Shown piece by piece: positions 18,678 through 28,157 of a stretch of 64,000 bases of DNA. The stretch is taken from assembly GCA_016781525.1 (NCBI GenBank), contig JADDQE010000263.1:1-64000 (forward strand), in the 5' to 3' direction. The position numbers were made by a program, and so were the translations under genes. Positions within the stretch are counted from its first letter, which is position 1; every line of letters begins with the position of its first letter. Under the pieces are notes generated by a model. The model did not search any database. It was not told where the DNA came from and worked only from the letters and a program-made list of their open reading frames with translations. The DNA comes from a bacterium (lineage in GTDB: Bacteria > Chloroflexota > Chloroflexia > Chloroflexales > Kallotenuaceae).

Positions 18678-20411
18678 CTAACCGGCGATCCTCTCAGCCT
18701 TCGGTAGGGGTAGATGGACAGTAAAGGTGCTGCCCACTCCTTCAGTGCTCTCGACAGTTATCGTGCCTCCGTGATGGGCAACGATCTCTTTAACGACGTA
18801 CAGGCCAATCCCTAGACCAGACACATGTTTATCACTGGTACGTGTCACACGGTAGAAACGCTGGAAGAGATTGGGAATCGCCGCGGCTGGAATACCCAGC
18901 CCAGGATCTGCGATACTGACGTGAACCTGCCCCTCGTCCGTCGTGATGCCGACGTTGATTTGTCCCCCCGCTGGGCTGTACTTGACAGCATTGCCGAGCA
19001 GATTTGTAAACACTTGCGCAAGCCGGACCTCATCGCCAATAACCAAAATAGGCTGATCGGCCTTCCTTAGTGCGATCGTGTGACTGTTGACCGCAACCTT
19101 CAGATCCGTGACAACTCGCTCCACCAGCACCGCTAGGTCCAGCGGTGTCTTCTCGATAAGGAGTTGACCAGTTTGGACACGGGAAACGTCCAGCAAGCTG
19201 TTGATCATGGTATTGAGCCTATCGGCCTGTTCCATGATCGCATGGACTGACCGCAACGCCCGTGGTGGAAGCGGCTCTGCCTGCCCTGCCCGACGCAACA
19301 TCAGCGCGGCGTGGCCTAGGAGTGCCGCCAACGGATTTTTGAGCTCGTGTGAGGCGATCGACACAAAGGCTTCCCGCTCGCGGATGGCGTCTTGTGCCGT
19401 TCGATAAAGCTCGGCGTTCTCGATTGCTACCACGGCTCGGCGCGCCAGCTCCTCGGCCATATACAGATCAGCTGGCCCGAAACGCCGCTGTGATTCGGCT
19501 GATACCAACGATAATACACCGACCATTCGGCTGCGGAGCACCAGCGGAACGCACATAAATGACTTTAGCTGAAGCGAACGGAGTAGCGCTAACAGCTCCG
19601 CATTGCAGCTCCTCTCGCCGCTTGCGCTCTCGGAAATATCTGGGACCAGGAGCGGCTCGCCGGTTCGTAACACCTCAGCGATCCCGGCTGGGTCCTGGGG
19701 CCGTGGAAGATAACGCTCCGAAAGCTGGTGAGCTAGTGCCACCTTGGCTGGGTCCTCGTGTGCAATCAGCGTACGTCGCAGCTGGCCATCGCGGTCGAGG
19801 AGGTCCACGATACCCCAATCGGCAAGTTCCGGCACCACAAGTCGACCTACATTTTCCAGCGTTACGCCGTGGTCAAGCGACGAGGCGAGCAGCTTACTCG
19901 CTTCGGACAGGAAGCGCTGGGCAGACTCGGACGCGCGCAGTGAGGCCTGTAACGTTTCCAGCTCCTCGATTTGCTGCTTGAGCTCATCTTCGCGCAGCAC
20001 TCGTTCAGTGACGTCCTCGATCAATGTAATGGTGCCAACGACGCGATCTTCAACCGTTAATGGGGCAATGCGCACACTTTGGAGCATCTGCGCAAGCCCC
20101 GTTGCCTCGATTACGGGCGGCATCGGGATCAGGTACCGATGAAGGCGCTGCGAAAGGACACTCACCTGGCCCTCCAGCGCTTGTTGGTATCGCTTGTCCA
20201 TCCCTCGAGCCAGCAAATCCGGATATACGTCGAAGAGCGACCGCCCAACCACTGCCTCGGTCTCAAGCCCGGTATGGAGCTCCAGCCAGCGGTTCCAGAC
20301 TGCAATGCGCAGCTCGGTGTCAGTTGTAAAGACACCTTGATCCGCGAGCTCGTTCAGCCAGCGGAGCGTCGCCTGGTTTAAGTCGGGTGCGTGTTGTTGA
20401 TGCGGGACCAC
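18678..20411 (-). CDS. PAS-GAF sensor histidine kinase
   Basis: PAS-like N-terminus, GAF region, SIASHELKNPLAALLGHAAL H-box, LLGNAVKYSPAGG N-box, GLGIGLYVVKEIV G-box. Confidence 0.92.
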   Translation of the reverse strand: MVPHQQHAPDLNQATLRWLNELADQGVFTTDTELRIAVWNRWLELHTGLETEAVVGRSLFDVYPDLLARGMDKRYQQALEGQVSVLSQRLHRYLIPMPPVIEATGLAQMLQSVRIAPLTVEDRVVGTITLIEDVTERVLREDELKQQIEELETLQASLRASESAQRFLSEASKLLASSLDHGVTLENVGRLVVPELADWGIVDLLDRDGQLRRTLIAHEDPAKVALAHQLSERYLPRPQDPAGIAEVLRTGEPLLVPDISESASGERSCNAELLALLRSLQLKSFMCVPLVLRSRMVGVLSLVSAESQRRFGPADLYMAEELARRAVVAIENAELYRTAQDAIREREAFVSIASHELKNPLAALLGHAALMLRRAGQAEPLPPRALRSVHAIMEQADRLNTMINSLLDVSRVQTGQLLIEKTPLDLAVLVERVVTDLKVAVNSHTIALRKADQPILVIGDEVRLAQVFTNLLGNAVKYSPAGGQINVGITTDEGQVHVSIADPGLGIPAAAIPNLFQRFYRVTRTSDKHVSGLGIGLYVVKEIVAHHGGTITVESTEGVGSTFTVHLPLPKAERIAG

Positions 20412-20414
20412 GAG

Positions 20415-21011
20415 TTACGCCTCCGCAACTGCCTGGAGCAACCGGTCAAGCGATGCTACACCGAGCACCAGTACTAGATAGCCATTAACCGTGCCGCTGC
20501 GCAGGCTAAAGCCGGTATAGACCACGAGCGCGTAACGCAGCTCTTCTTTGCCGGCAATTATGTCATTCAGCATGACCTGGAGGCCTTCTACCTGCAAGCG
20601 GGGGACCGAGAAGGCCAGGTGAACGTGGAGCAGATCGCCAAACATACTCAAGCAGGCGTTCAGCAAAATATTCCCAACCTCGACCAGCACCTCGCGCGCT
20701 GAGCTGTCCAGCCGTTTGCCGGATGATTCGTTGGTCAGCAGCTCGATCAGCAACACGGCGCTCTCATAATCCAGTAGCAGCAGGGCATCGCCCGCCATCA
20801 AGCCGTTGAAGACCTGATGGACCGCTGCAACGTCGTTACGTACCATGCCGCTGAGCACTGAGACCAACTCATGGCTCGGATGCAGCACAACCTCCGGTAC
20901 ATCCAACAGCACCCGCTGGTCCGTGAGCTCGGACAAGGATGCGGCGGTGCGTGAAAAGGCGATGTTAATGAGCTCGCTCAGCCCATCTTGCTGCTCCCTA
21001 GTTAAAATCAT
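20415..21011 (-). CDS. CheC/CheX-family chemotaxis phosphatase-like protein
   Basis: LSELINIAFSRTAASLSEL and EVLVEVGNILLNACLSMFGDLL CheC-type motifs; located among che genes. Confidence 0.8.
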   Translation of the reverse strand: MILTREQQDGLSELINIAFSRTAASLSELTDQRVLLDVPEVVLHPSHELVSVLSGMVRNDVAAVHQVFNGLMAGDALLLLDYESAVLLIELLTNESSGKRLDSSAREVLVEVGNILLNACLSMFGDLLHVHLAFSVPRLQVEGLQVMLNDIIAGKEELRYALVVYTGFSLRSGTVNGYLVLVLGVASLDRLLQAVAEA

Positions 21012-21376
21012 CGACCCTCTCCCCCAAGAACCCCGTCGATCGTAGCGAGTACATTGTCAGACGCAAAGGGTTTCGCCAGAAATGCTTTGGCGCCGGCGTC
21101 GGCTGCTAGTATCCGGGTGGAGCTTTGAACGTCGGCAGTGGCGACAACCACACTCACCTGCGGATCTAGCTCGCGAAGCTTGCCCAACACGTCAAGGCCG
21201 TGCATACCACGCATATTCATATCGAGCAACACAACATCCGGATGATCGAGGAAATACCGCTCGATCGCCGCCATGCCGTCTTCGGCCTCGACCACATCAT
21301 GCCCCGCCGGCTCTAATAGCCTGCGCAAGGTGCGACGGGAAAAGCTCGAGTCGTCGACGATCAAGATTTTTGCCAT
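21008..21376 (-). CDS. CheY-like response regulator
   Basis: ILIVDDSSFSRRTLRRLLE...DVVLLDMNMRGMHGLDVL...AFLAKPF. Confidence 0.92.
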   Translation of the reverse strand: MAKILIVDDSSFSRRTLRRLLEPAGHDVVEAEDGMAAIERYFLDHPDVVLLDMNMRGMHGLDVLGKLRELDPQVSVVVATADVQSSTRILAADAGAKAFLAKPFASDNVLATIDGVLGGEGR

Positions 21377-22413
21377 GATACTCCCTTTACCAAACCGCCG
21401 GCCAGTTGGTCAAGCGGTACACTCTGGTCACTTAGATGGGCTTCATCCACAGCACGTGGCATACCATATACGAGGCAGCTCGACTCAGATTCGGTCCATA
21501 CATGGCCGCCCTGTGCCTTAATCCATGCGGCGCCCTGTTGCCCATCCGTCCCCATGCCCGTCATGACGACGCCGAGTACCCGCTCGCCAAACACTTCGGC
21601 CGCCGAGCGAAACATGACATCTACCGCTGGACGGTGAAGTGTATCGATCGGTCGAACATCGAGATGCACTGTAACCACTCCGCTCGGCTGGCGCTGGAAG
21701 GTCAGATGCCGGCCCGCCTGCGCAATCAGAACATTACCCGGAGTAACTGGCGCTCCTTCCTGCGCCTCGCTAACCTTTAAAGGTGATATCTCGTCAAGTT
21801 TTTCTGCGAATAACTGAGTGTAGCCTACAGGCATATGGATGACAACTGCAACCGGTACGGGGAAATCTGCCGGCAGCTGAGGTATAACCTGCTTCAACGC
21901 CTGGGGACCGCCGGTGGAAATACCGATCACGACGATATCGACAGGTCTGGACAGCTCCGCCGGTACCGGCCGCGGAGTGGCTTCGACTGCGGGGACCTGC
22001 TTGTAGGTTAGGGAGGCGGAAGCCGCGGCTTTCACCTTCTCGACCAGCTCGTCGCCAATCTGGAAAACCTTCTCAGTCGCGAGCGCCGTGGGCTTCTGTA
22101 CGAAATCGATTGCCCCGGCATCCAGAGCCTCGAGCACGGCTTCGCTGCCCTCGTTTGCGATGCTGACCACGACGACTGGTATTGGCCGACGTGCCATTTG
22201 CTCGCGCAAAAACGCCAGCCCATCCATGCCTGCCATCATTAAGTCCAACGTCACAACATCAGGCTTAAGCTGCTCGACCAGCTCCAGGGCTTCCGCACCG
22301 TCCCGTGCTGCTCCAACTACCTCGATGAACGGACTCCGCGACAACATTTGCTTGACGACTTTACGAATATATGCTGAATCGTCTACAACCAGAACACGCA
22401 GCACTCGGTTCAT
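21361..22413 (-). CDS. cheB: Protein-glutamate methylesterase CheB
   Basis: Receiver domain plus methylesterase domain IGISTGGPQALKQVIPQLPADFPVPVAVVIHMP...GVVMTGMGTDGQQGA. Confidence 0.95.
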   Translation of the reverse strand: MNRVLRVLVVDDSAYIRKVVKQMLSRSPFIEVVGAARDGAEALELVEQLKPDVVTLDLMMAGMDGLAFLREQMARRPIPVVVVSIANEGSEAVLEALDAGAIDFVQKPTALATEKVFQIGDELVEKVKAAASASLTYKQVPAVEATPRPVPAELSRPVDIVVIGISTGGPQALKQVIPQLPADFPVPVAVVIHMPVGYTQLFAEKLDEISPLKVSEAQEGAPVTPGNVLIAQAGRHLTFQRQPSGVVTVHLDVRPIDTLHRPAVDVMFRSAAEVFGERVLGVVMTGMGTDGQQGAAWIKAQGGHVWTESESSCLVYGMPRAVDEAHLSDQSVPLDQLAGGLVKGVSWQKS

Positions 22414-22480
22414 TCTTGTATTCTCTCCTGCCGCGGCTGCGTGTCCCAGTCCACAGCATGCCTAACCACGGGTATAGCCA

Positions 22481-23323
22481 TCAGTCTAGACCTTTAACAT
22501 ACATAAATGCACCACCGATTTCACGTAGCTCGTATTTGGTGGTAATACGCAACAATGACTCTGACGCTCCAACACAAAGATATCCAATCGTTGGCTGATA
22601 CTTCCAAAATAAGTCGACAGTTTTTCGGATCGACTGTTCTGAGAAATAAATAAATGCGTTTCGACAAAAGATAAATGGTGTCGCGCCGAGGTCTTGGATG
22701 TCATCCTCGTGGGTGACATTTGCGACTTTCCAGCGGACGCGCGCGTGTATTTCCGGCACGATCTGCCAACCAGTGCTCACTGCCTTAAAATAGCGCTCGC
22801 GAAGCTCGGGTGCCAAGCTGCGGAACGAGCGCTCTCGGTAAAGGCCACGTTGGGCCTTTTCGATCGCCGCAGGACTCGCGTCACTCCCGACAATCGAGAT
22901 CGGGGCGCGTGCGAACCAGCCCGCCTCCTGTAGTGCCATCGCAATTGTCAGTGGCTCTTCACCCGTGGCACATGCTGCACTCCAAATGCGTATCGCTCGA
23001 CCAGGATTTTTCGCAACGAACTGCGGGATCAAGACGTCGACCAGCGCCCGTATCTGATCTGGCTCGCGCCAAAAAAAGGTTTCCTGGACTGACAAGGCGT
23101 TCATGACGGCCTGCCACTCGTCCGTCGCAGCGTCGTACTTGAGCAGGTAATAATAATCGAGGAACGATCCGAAGCCGAGCGCGATGACGCGTGGAGAGAG
23201 CTTATCCGCGAGTAAATCGCGCTGCGACTCTTCGTAGTACAAGCCGATACGCTCGTGAATCAGGTCACGCAGAATCGTAAATGCGCCTGTCGGTAAGCTC
23301 AGGGTCTCTGAATACAACGGCAT
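22481..23323 (-). CDS. cheR: Chemotaxis protein methyltransferase CheR
   Basis: ALSVQETFFWREPDQI...RIWSAACATGEEPLTIAMAL. Confidence 0.93.
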   Translation of the reverse strand: MPLYSETLSLPTGAFTILRDLIHERIGLYYEESQRDLLADKLSPRVIALGFGSFLDYYYLLKYDAATDEWQAVMNALSVQETFFWREPDQIRALVDVLIPQFVAKNPGRAIRIWSAACATGEEPLTIAMALQEAGWFARAPISIVGSDASPAAIEKAQRGLYRERSFRSLAPELRERYFKAVSTGWQIVPEIHARVRWKVANVTHEDDIQDLGATPFIFCRNAFIYFSEQSIRKTVDLFWKYQPTIGYLCVGASESLLRITTKYELREIGGAFMYVKGLD

Positions 23324-23326
23324 ATG

Positions 23327-26086
23327 CTATTGGTTGAGCAACGGGCGGATCGCCCGGCGCACTCGTAAGTCGGAGTCCACCAGCGCCCGTTGTGCAAGCT
23401 TCTCTTGTACCGCACGAGCGCCAAGATGCCGCAGCGCCTGTACCGCTGCAAGGCGGACCGTAGGCTCAGGATCGTCCAGCGCCGAGACAATGATCTGGGT
23501 AGCCGCCGGCCGGCGCATGCGCGCCAGCGTTTGGACAACCGCTTCGCGGACTACAACATGCGGATGCGATAGTCCACGACCTAGCTCGGCCAGGAACGGT
23601 CGCGCCGCACGTGTGAGGACGTTTATCACAGCCTCTCGCTGATTGGTGTTAAGCAGCAGCTCAATCAATGCCGCAATCGCCTCTGGTGTCTCGATGCGAC
23701 CGAGCGCGTCGCAGGCCGTCTGCTGGATGTCAACGTCGGCGTCGGCCGCTGCGACCCATTGGATTGACTGCACGACGCTTGGATCGCCGTGGCGCGCGAG
23801 TGCCCCGATCGTTGCTCGCCGCCGCGCCGAATCAGAGGCGCGCAACGCCTCGTGCAGCGTCGGTAGCACCAGCGGGTCACGGGTTGCCCCAAGCGCCTTG
23901 ATTGCGTTGGTCGCCAGGTCGATGTCTGCCTCCGCCGTAGTTAGCACGAGCGCCGCCACGACCTGCGCGCCTCCAATGTGTCCCAGCGCTTCGGCTGCGG
24001 CGATGCGTACCTGTGTCGCCGGGTCCGTTCGGAGAATGCGTGTCAACACTTCAGCCGATTCAGGGCTGCGTTGCTGACCGAGCGAGCAGGCTGCGAAGTA
24101 GCGCACCCATGGATGGATATCCTCCAACGCCTGAATGAGGTGTGGGAGAGCCGCAGGTGCCTCCATCTGCCCAAGCGCGCGGACGGCAGCCGCGCGCACA
24201 GCTGGCGTGTCGTTGGCGAGTACGTCAAGGAGGCGGGGCAGGCAGCGTGGGTCATCCAAATATGGCAGCACCTCAACCGCTGCCTGCCGCACCCGATCCA
24301 CTCGATCGTCCGTGCAGCTCAAGATGGCATCACCACACGACGGGAACCCGAAATATCCCGCAATCCTGACGGCGGACTCGCGGATCAGTGGGTCGGCGTC
24401 AGTCAAACGGGCCGCAACCTGGGTTTCAAGATCCGGATGGCCTAGCGAGTTGAGGGCTGCAATCGCGGCCTGTCGAACCGCAACGTCTCTGTGGCCGATA
24501 CGTTGGAGCAGTGCGTCAAAGGCTCGATGGTCGCCAAGCTTCGCGAGTGCGTCGGCAACAGCTACCTGCAGCTCCGGGTCGGTCTCCAGAAGCTCGATCA
24601 GCGCTGGAACGGCAGATGTGTCGCCAATCCTGCCCAGCGCTATCACCGCCGCAACGCGGGTTTCGACGTCTGCCGCGTCCAGCTGCTCGATCAAGAGCTT
24701 TGTTACCCCGCCGCCGAAGCGCACCAGCGCCGTAATAACCTCCGGCCGAACCGCGGCCTGGTCCAGGAGGCGGGCCAATGCCCGCTGCACCCCAGAGCCG
24801 TGAAGCCAACCCAGCACCACCACCATTGACCGTAGCTCGTCGCACTGAGCGGTTTCGAGTGCATCGAGGAGATGCTGCGTTGCCGCAGGCGTGAATGTCC
24901 GGCGGGCGAGGTCGGCAATGTAGCTACCTTCGCCGTAAGCGCTTTCGTAGCGCCGATGCACAGCGTCGAGCGCGTGTGCGACGACAGGCGCGGGATCTGC
25001 CGAGGAATTCAGCAGGTGCGCAAGCGGTGCGACGACCGACTCGTCACCGAGGGCACCAAGTGCATCGGCTACAGCCCCTCGCAACAGATCGTCGCGGAGG
25101 AGTGGGACCAGCCGGGGCGCCACGTCGGGATCGCCAATTAGCCGTATGGCGTCGATCGCGGGAAACGCCAGAAAAAAGTCGCGCGTCTCGGCGATCGCCA
25201 CCAACGGTTCGACCGCATCTTGCGCGCGTAGCTTACCGAGCGCCTCGATCGCATGAAAGCGGACGTTTTGATCGGGATCGTCCAAAGCCGCGATCAGTGC
25301 GGTAACCACGCGTGGGTCGTGCTGGTCTGCTAGCGCCAGCGCAGCGTAGATGCGCAGGTCGTCGTCGGGACTTCCCAAGAACTCAACCAGCGGCCCTACC
25401 ACGTCGATCTCCGTCAACGTCAGCACCTGCAGCACGCTGTTTAAGAGCGCCAAATCCTGATGTTGGTCGCGCATGGACCGGAGCACATCGGCGATGACGT
25501 CCCGGCCCGCGCCCGCCGCTACGCCTGCGGCGGCTGCCCGCCGCACACGCCACTGGTCGTCGCGGAGTGCCTGCTTTAACAGCGCTGCATCGTGTTCGTT
25601 ATTGGCGTCGAGGTTTTCGGCGGCTTCGAGCCTGGTAGCAGGATTGGAACTCTTTAGCTGTGATGCAAGCTCGCGCTCGCGATCCAGCCGAGCGGTGACA
25701 TCTTCAATCGTCACAATCGTGCCGGTAATCTGCTCGTCGCTGCGCAGCGGGGCAATCGTCACCCGCTGCTGCATATCCTGGAAGTGGGCCGATGGTAGCG
25801 ATGGTGAGCAGCGCAAAAGATAACGATGAAAGGCCGGCGAAAGTACCTCGACCACGCCCTGCTCGAGCACGTGTTCAAAGCGTGCCAGGAGCCGACGCGT
25901 GGCGAGATCGGGCACCAGCGCTGTCAAGGGTGTGCCAATCGCCGTAGCGGCGGATATGGCGGAATGCTGTTCCATCCAGCTGTCCCACGACACGACAACC
26001 AGGTCGTGATCAGTGGTAAAGACGCCCACCCCAGCCGGCGCCGACAGCAGCTCGTCAGCGCGCATGGACGGTTCGTCCGTTTCCAT
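23327..26086 (-). CDS. PAS domain plus long HEAT-repeat protein within a chemosensory operon
   Basis: N-terminal PAS-like region ending [14 protein letters not shown]; then many HEAT-like units ([47 protein letters not shown]). Confidence 0.88.
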   Translation of the reverse strand: METDEPSMRADELLSAPAGVGVFTTDHDLVVVSWDSWMEQHSAISAATAIGTPLTALVPDLATRRLLARFEHVLEQGVVEVLSPAFHRYLLRCSPSLPSAHFQDMQQRVTIAPLRSDEQITGTIVTIEDVTARLDRERELASQLKSSNPATRLEAAENLDANNEHDAALLKQALRDDQWRVRRAAAAGVAAGAGRDVIADVLRSMRDQHQDLALLNSVLQVLTLTEIDVVGPLVEFLGSPDDDLRIYAALALADQHDPRVVTALIAALDDPDQNVRFHAIEALGKLRAQDAVEPLVAIAETRDFFLAFPAIDAIRLIGDPDVAPRLVPLLRDDLLRGAVADALGALGDESVVAPLAHLLNSSADPAPVVAHALDAVHRRYESAYGEGSYIADLARRTFTPAATQHLLDALETAQCDELRSMVVVLGWLHGSGVQRALARLLDQAAVRPEVITALVRFGGGVTKLLIEQLDAADVETRVAAVIALGRIGDTSAVPALIELLETDPELQVAVADALAKLGDHRAFDALLQRIGHRDVAVRQAAIAALNSLGHPDLETQVAARLTDADPLIRESAVRIAGYFGFPSCGDAILSCTDDRVDRVRQAAVEVLPYLDDPRCLPRLLDVLANDTPAVRAAAVRALGQMEAPAALPHLIQALEDIHPWVRYFAACSLGQQRSPESAEVLTRILRTDPATQVRIAAAEALGHIGGAQVVAALVLTTAEADIDLATNAIKALGATRDPLVLPTLHEALRASDSARRRATIGALARHGDPSVVQSIQWVAAADADVDIQQTACDALGRIETPEAIAALIELLLNTNQREAVINVLTRAARPFLAELGRGLSHPHVVVREAVVQTLARMRRPAATQIIVSALDDPEPTVRLAAVQALRHLGARAVQEKLAQRALVDSDLRVRRAIRPLLNQ

Positions 26087-28139
26087 TTAGCCGCTCTGCG
26101 GACGCGTCAAGTGAACGCGCTCGCTCGAGCAGGCCCGCCGTCGCCTGGCGAGTCGCGTGGACACCCGCGGCATTCCGATCCGTAATCATACGGATCTCGG
26201 ATAGCCCGTTCAAGATCACCCCCGCGGCGGCCGAGTGTTCGTGGTTGGCCCGGGTAATCAGTGCAATCTGTTGCACGATGCTTTGTATGACCGTGTGAAT
26301 TTCCCGCATTGCCCGGGACTGCTCGGCCATCGCCCGCGCGGTTTGGTCTGCTTCGCGCCGCATCTGATTCACAGCCGCGCTAATCTCACCTGCCGCGCCG
26401 CTCTGCTCGGCCATCGCGCGGTTTACATTGTTGACAAGCCGGTTTAGCCGTTCCGCCTCCACCGAAACTTGCTGTGCAGAGGCGGCCTGCTCGGCCACCG
26501 AGCGCGCGGTTGAGGTGGCACCGCGGCGCATGGCCTCGACTGCCTGGGTGATCTCACTCGCCGCACTTGCCTGCTCTGCTGCAGCACGACGAAGCTGTGC
26601 GGCGAGTGTTGTGGTTCGCTGTGCCGCCTTGATAATGTCGCGCGCCGCCTGCCCTTGTTCATTCATCGCCTGCGTGACTTGTTGCACCGTGCGCCGCATC
26701 TGCCCGGTCGTATTGACGATTGTTCGCGCTGTTGTCGCCTGCTCGGCGGTTGCGGCGGCTACCTGACGCGCGTGCTGACTTGTCGTCGAGATGGCGGTCA
26801 TCACCTGCTGCCCGGCACGCAGCTGCTCGTCCGTTGCCCGCGCAATCTGCCCGACGAGCTGCACGATCTCTTCGAGGCCGGAAAGAATGTTGCGTAGCCC
26901 TGACGCGCCTTCCGTGGATTGCCTCCCCGATTCGTCTGCAACCCGCAACCCCTCGTTCGAGGTTGCGATCGCCTCCTGGACGACCTCTTGTAAGCTGCGG
27001 ATAATCCCGGCGATGTCGGCCGTAGCCCGCGCCGAGCGATCCGCCAAGCTGCGGATTTCTTCAGCTACAACCGCAAACCCTCGTCCTGCATCTCCGGCAC
27101 GGGCTGCTTCAATCGAGGCATTCAACGACAAGAGATTGGTCCGCTCCGCGATTAGATTAATCGTATCGACGATGGTGCTGATTTCGTTGGAGCGCTTACC
27201 CATGTCGCGCATCACTCCCGCGCTCTGGGCAACCGATTCTCGCACGCGCCCCATTCCTTCGATCGAGCGCTGAATTGCGACTCCGCCTTCCCGTGCCTCG
27301 CGTGTGACTCGTCCCGCCACCTCGTTCGCCTGGCGCGCCAGCGCTGCTACCGCTTGAATTGAACGGTCCAGCTCCTCGGCGCTAGTGGCCGCGCCGGTCG
27401 CCGCCTCGGTAATGGTGGCGGCGCTTTGTGCGACGCCCTGCATCGAGCGGGCCAGCTCCTCGATCGCAGTCGAGACGCCTTCGATCGAAGCCGCCATGTT
27501 TTCGCTCATGGCCGTCACTTCCTCGATCGACGCCGCCATTTCATTGATTGCCGACGAGGTTTGTTCCGCCGCTGTGGCCACCTCGTCGGTGTTTGCCGCC
27601 ATGACCTGGATCGAGCGCGTCATCTCTTCGAGCGAGGCACCCGTCTGGTTGACCGCAGACGAGAGCCCATCGGTGTCATCGCTTACACTCCCGATGGCCG
27701 TGGTTATATTGTTCATTGCCGAGGTCACTTGCAATGTCGCGGTCGCCATCTCCTGCGCGGTCGCCGACACGCCTTGGATCGAGCGCGTGGATTGCTCAAC
27801 GGCCGTCGCCGTTTGTGTCACCATGGTCGACAAGGTTACGGTACTCGCCGTCACCTGTTCAATGGACGCGACCATTTCGTTAACCGACGACATCAGCTCC
27901 TCGCTCGACGTCGCGACAGACGCGGCCTGGGTTGCCGTATCGCGCAGCGACGCGGCCATCTCATTCGTCCCGCTCAGGGTATGGTCAAGGGAACGGACCT
28001 GTGCGTCAGCGCCCGTGGCTACCTGGTCGGTGACCAAGCTGATCTCAGCGGCCGCCGCCGTTACCTGACGTGCCTGGTCAATGATCTGTTCGACTTCGGC
28101 AGGTTCTGCGTTGCGTCGTGAGCGTTGAAAGAGGCCCAT
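26055..28139 (-). CDS. Methyl-accepting chemotaxis protein, soluble, long coiled coil
   Basis: [52 protein letters not shown] tip; no hydrophobic TM segment in 694 aa. Confidence 0.93.
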   Translation of the reverse strand: MGLFQRSRRNAEPAEVEQIIDQARQVTAAAAEISLVTDQVATGADAQVRSLDHTLSGTNEMAASLRDTATQAASVATSSEELMSSVNEMVASIEQVTASTVTLSTMVTQTATAVEQSTRSIQGVSATAQEMATATLQVTSAMNNITTAIGSVSDDTDGLSSAVNQTGASLEEMTRSIQVMAANTDEVATAAEQTSSAINEMAASIEEVTAMSENMAASIEGVSTAIEELARSMQGVAQSAATITEAATGAATSAEELDRSIQAVAALARQANEVAGRVTREAREGGVAIQRSIEGMGRVRESVAQSAGVMRDMGKRSNEISTIVDTINLIAERTNLLSLNASIEAARAGDAGRGFAVVAEEIRSLADRSARATADIAGIIRSLQEVVQEAIATSNEGLRVADESGRQSTEGASGLRNILSGLEEIVQLVGQIARATDEQLRAGQQVMTAISTTSQHARQVAAATAEQATTARTIVNTTGQMRRTVQQVTQAMNEQGQAARDIIKAAQRTTTLAAQLRRAAAEQASAASEITQAVEAMRRGATSTARSVAEQAASAQQVSVEAERLNRLVNNVNRAMAEQSGAAGEISAAVNQMRREADQTARAMAEQSRAMREIHTVIQSIVQQIALITRANHEHSAAAGVILNGLSEIRMITDRNAAGVHATRQATAGLLERARSLDASAERLNGNGRTVHAR

Positions 28140-28157
28140 ACCGTCCTTGCTCCTCGT

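Noticed and set aside
23643-24829. Plus-strand ORFs antisense to the HEAT protein
   Set aside because: Low-complexity Ala/Ser/Arg composition typical of shadow frames; no recognisable motif.
26428-28121. Long plus-strand ORFs antisense to the MCP (e.g. 27385..28068, 27426..28121)
   Set aside because: Shadow ORFs caused by GC-rich repetitive coding on the other strand; the minus frame has the unmistakable MCP motif.
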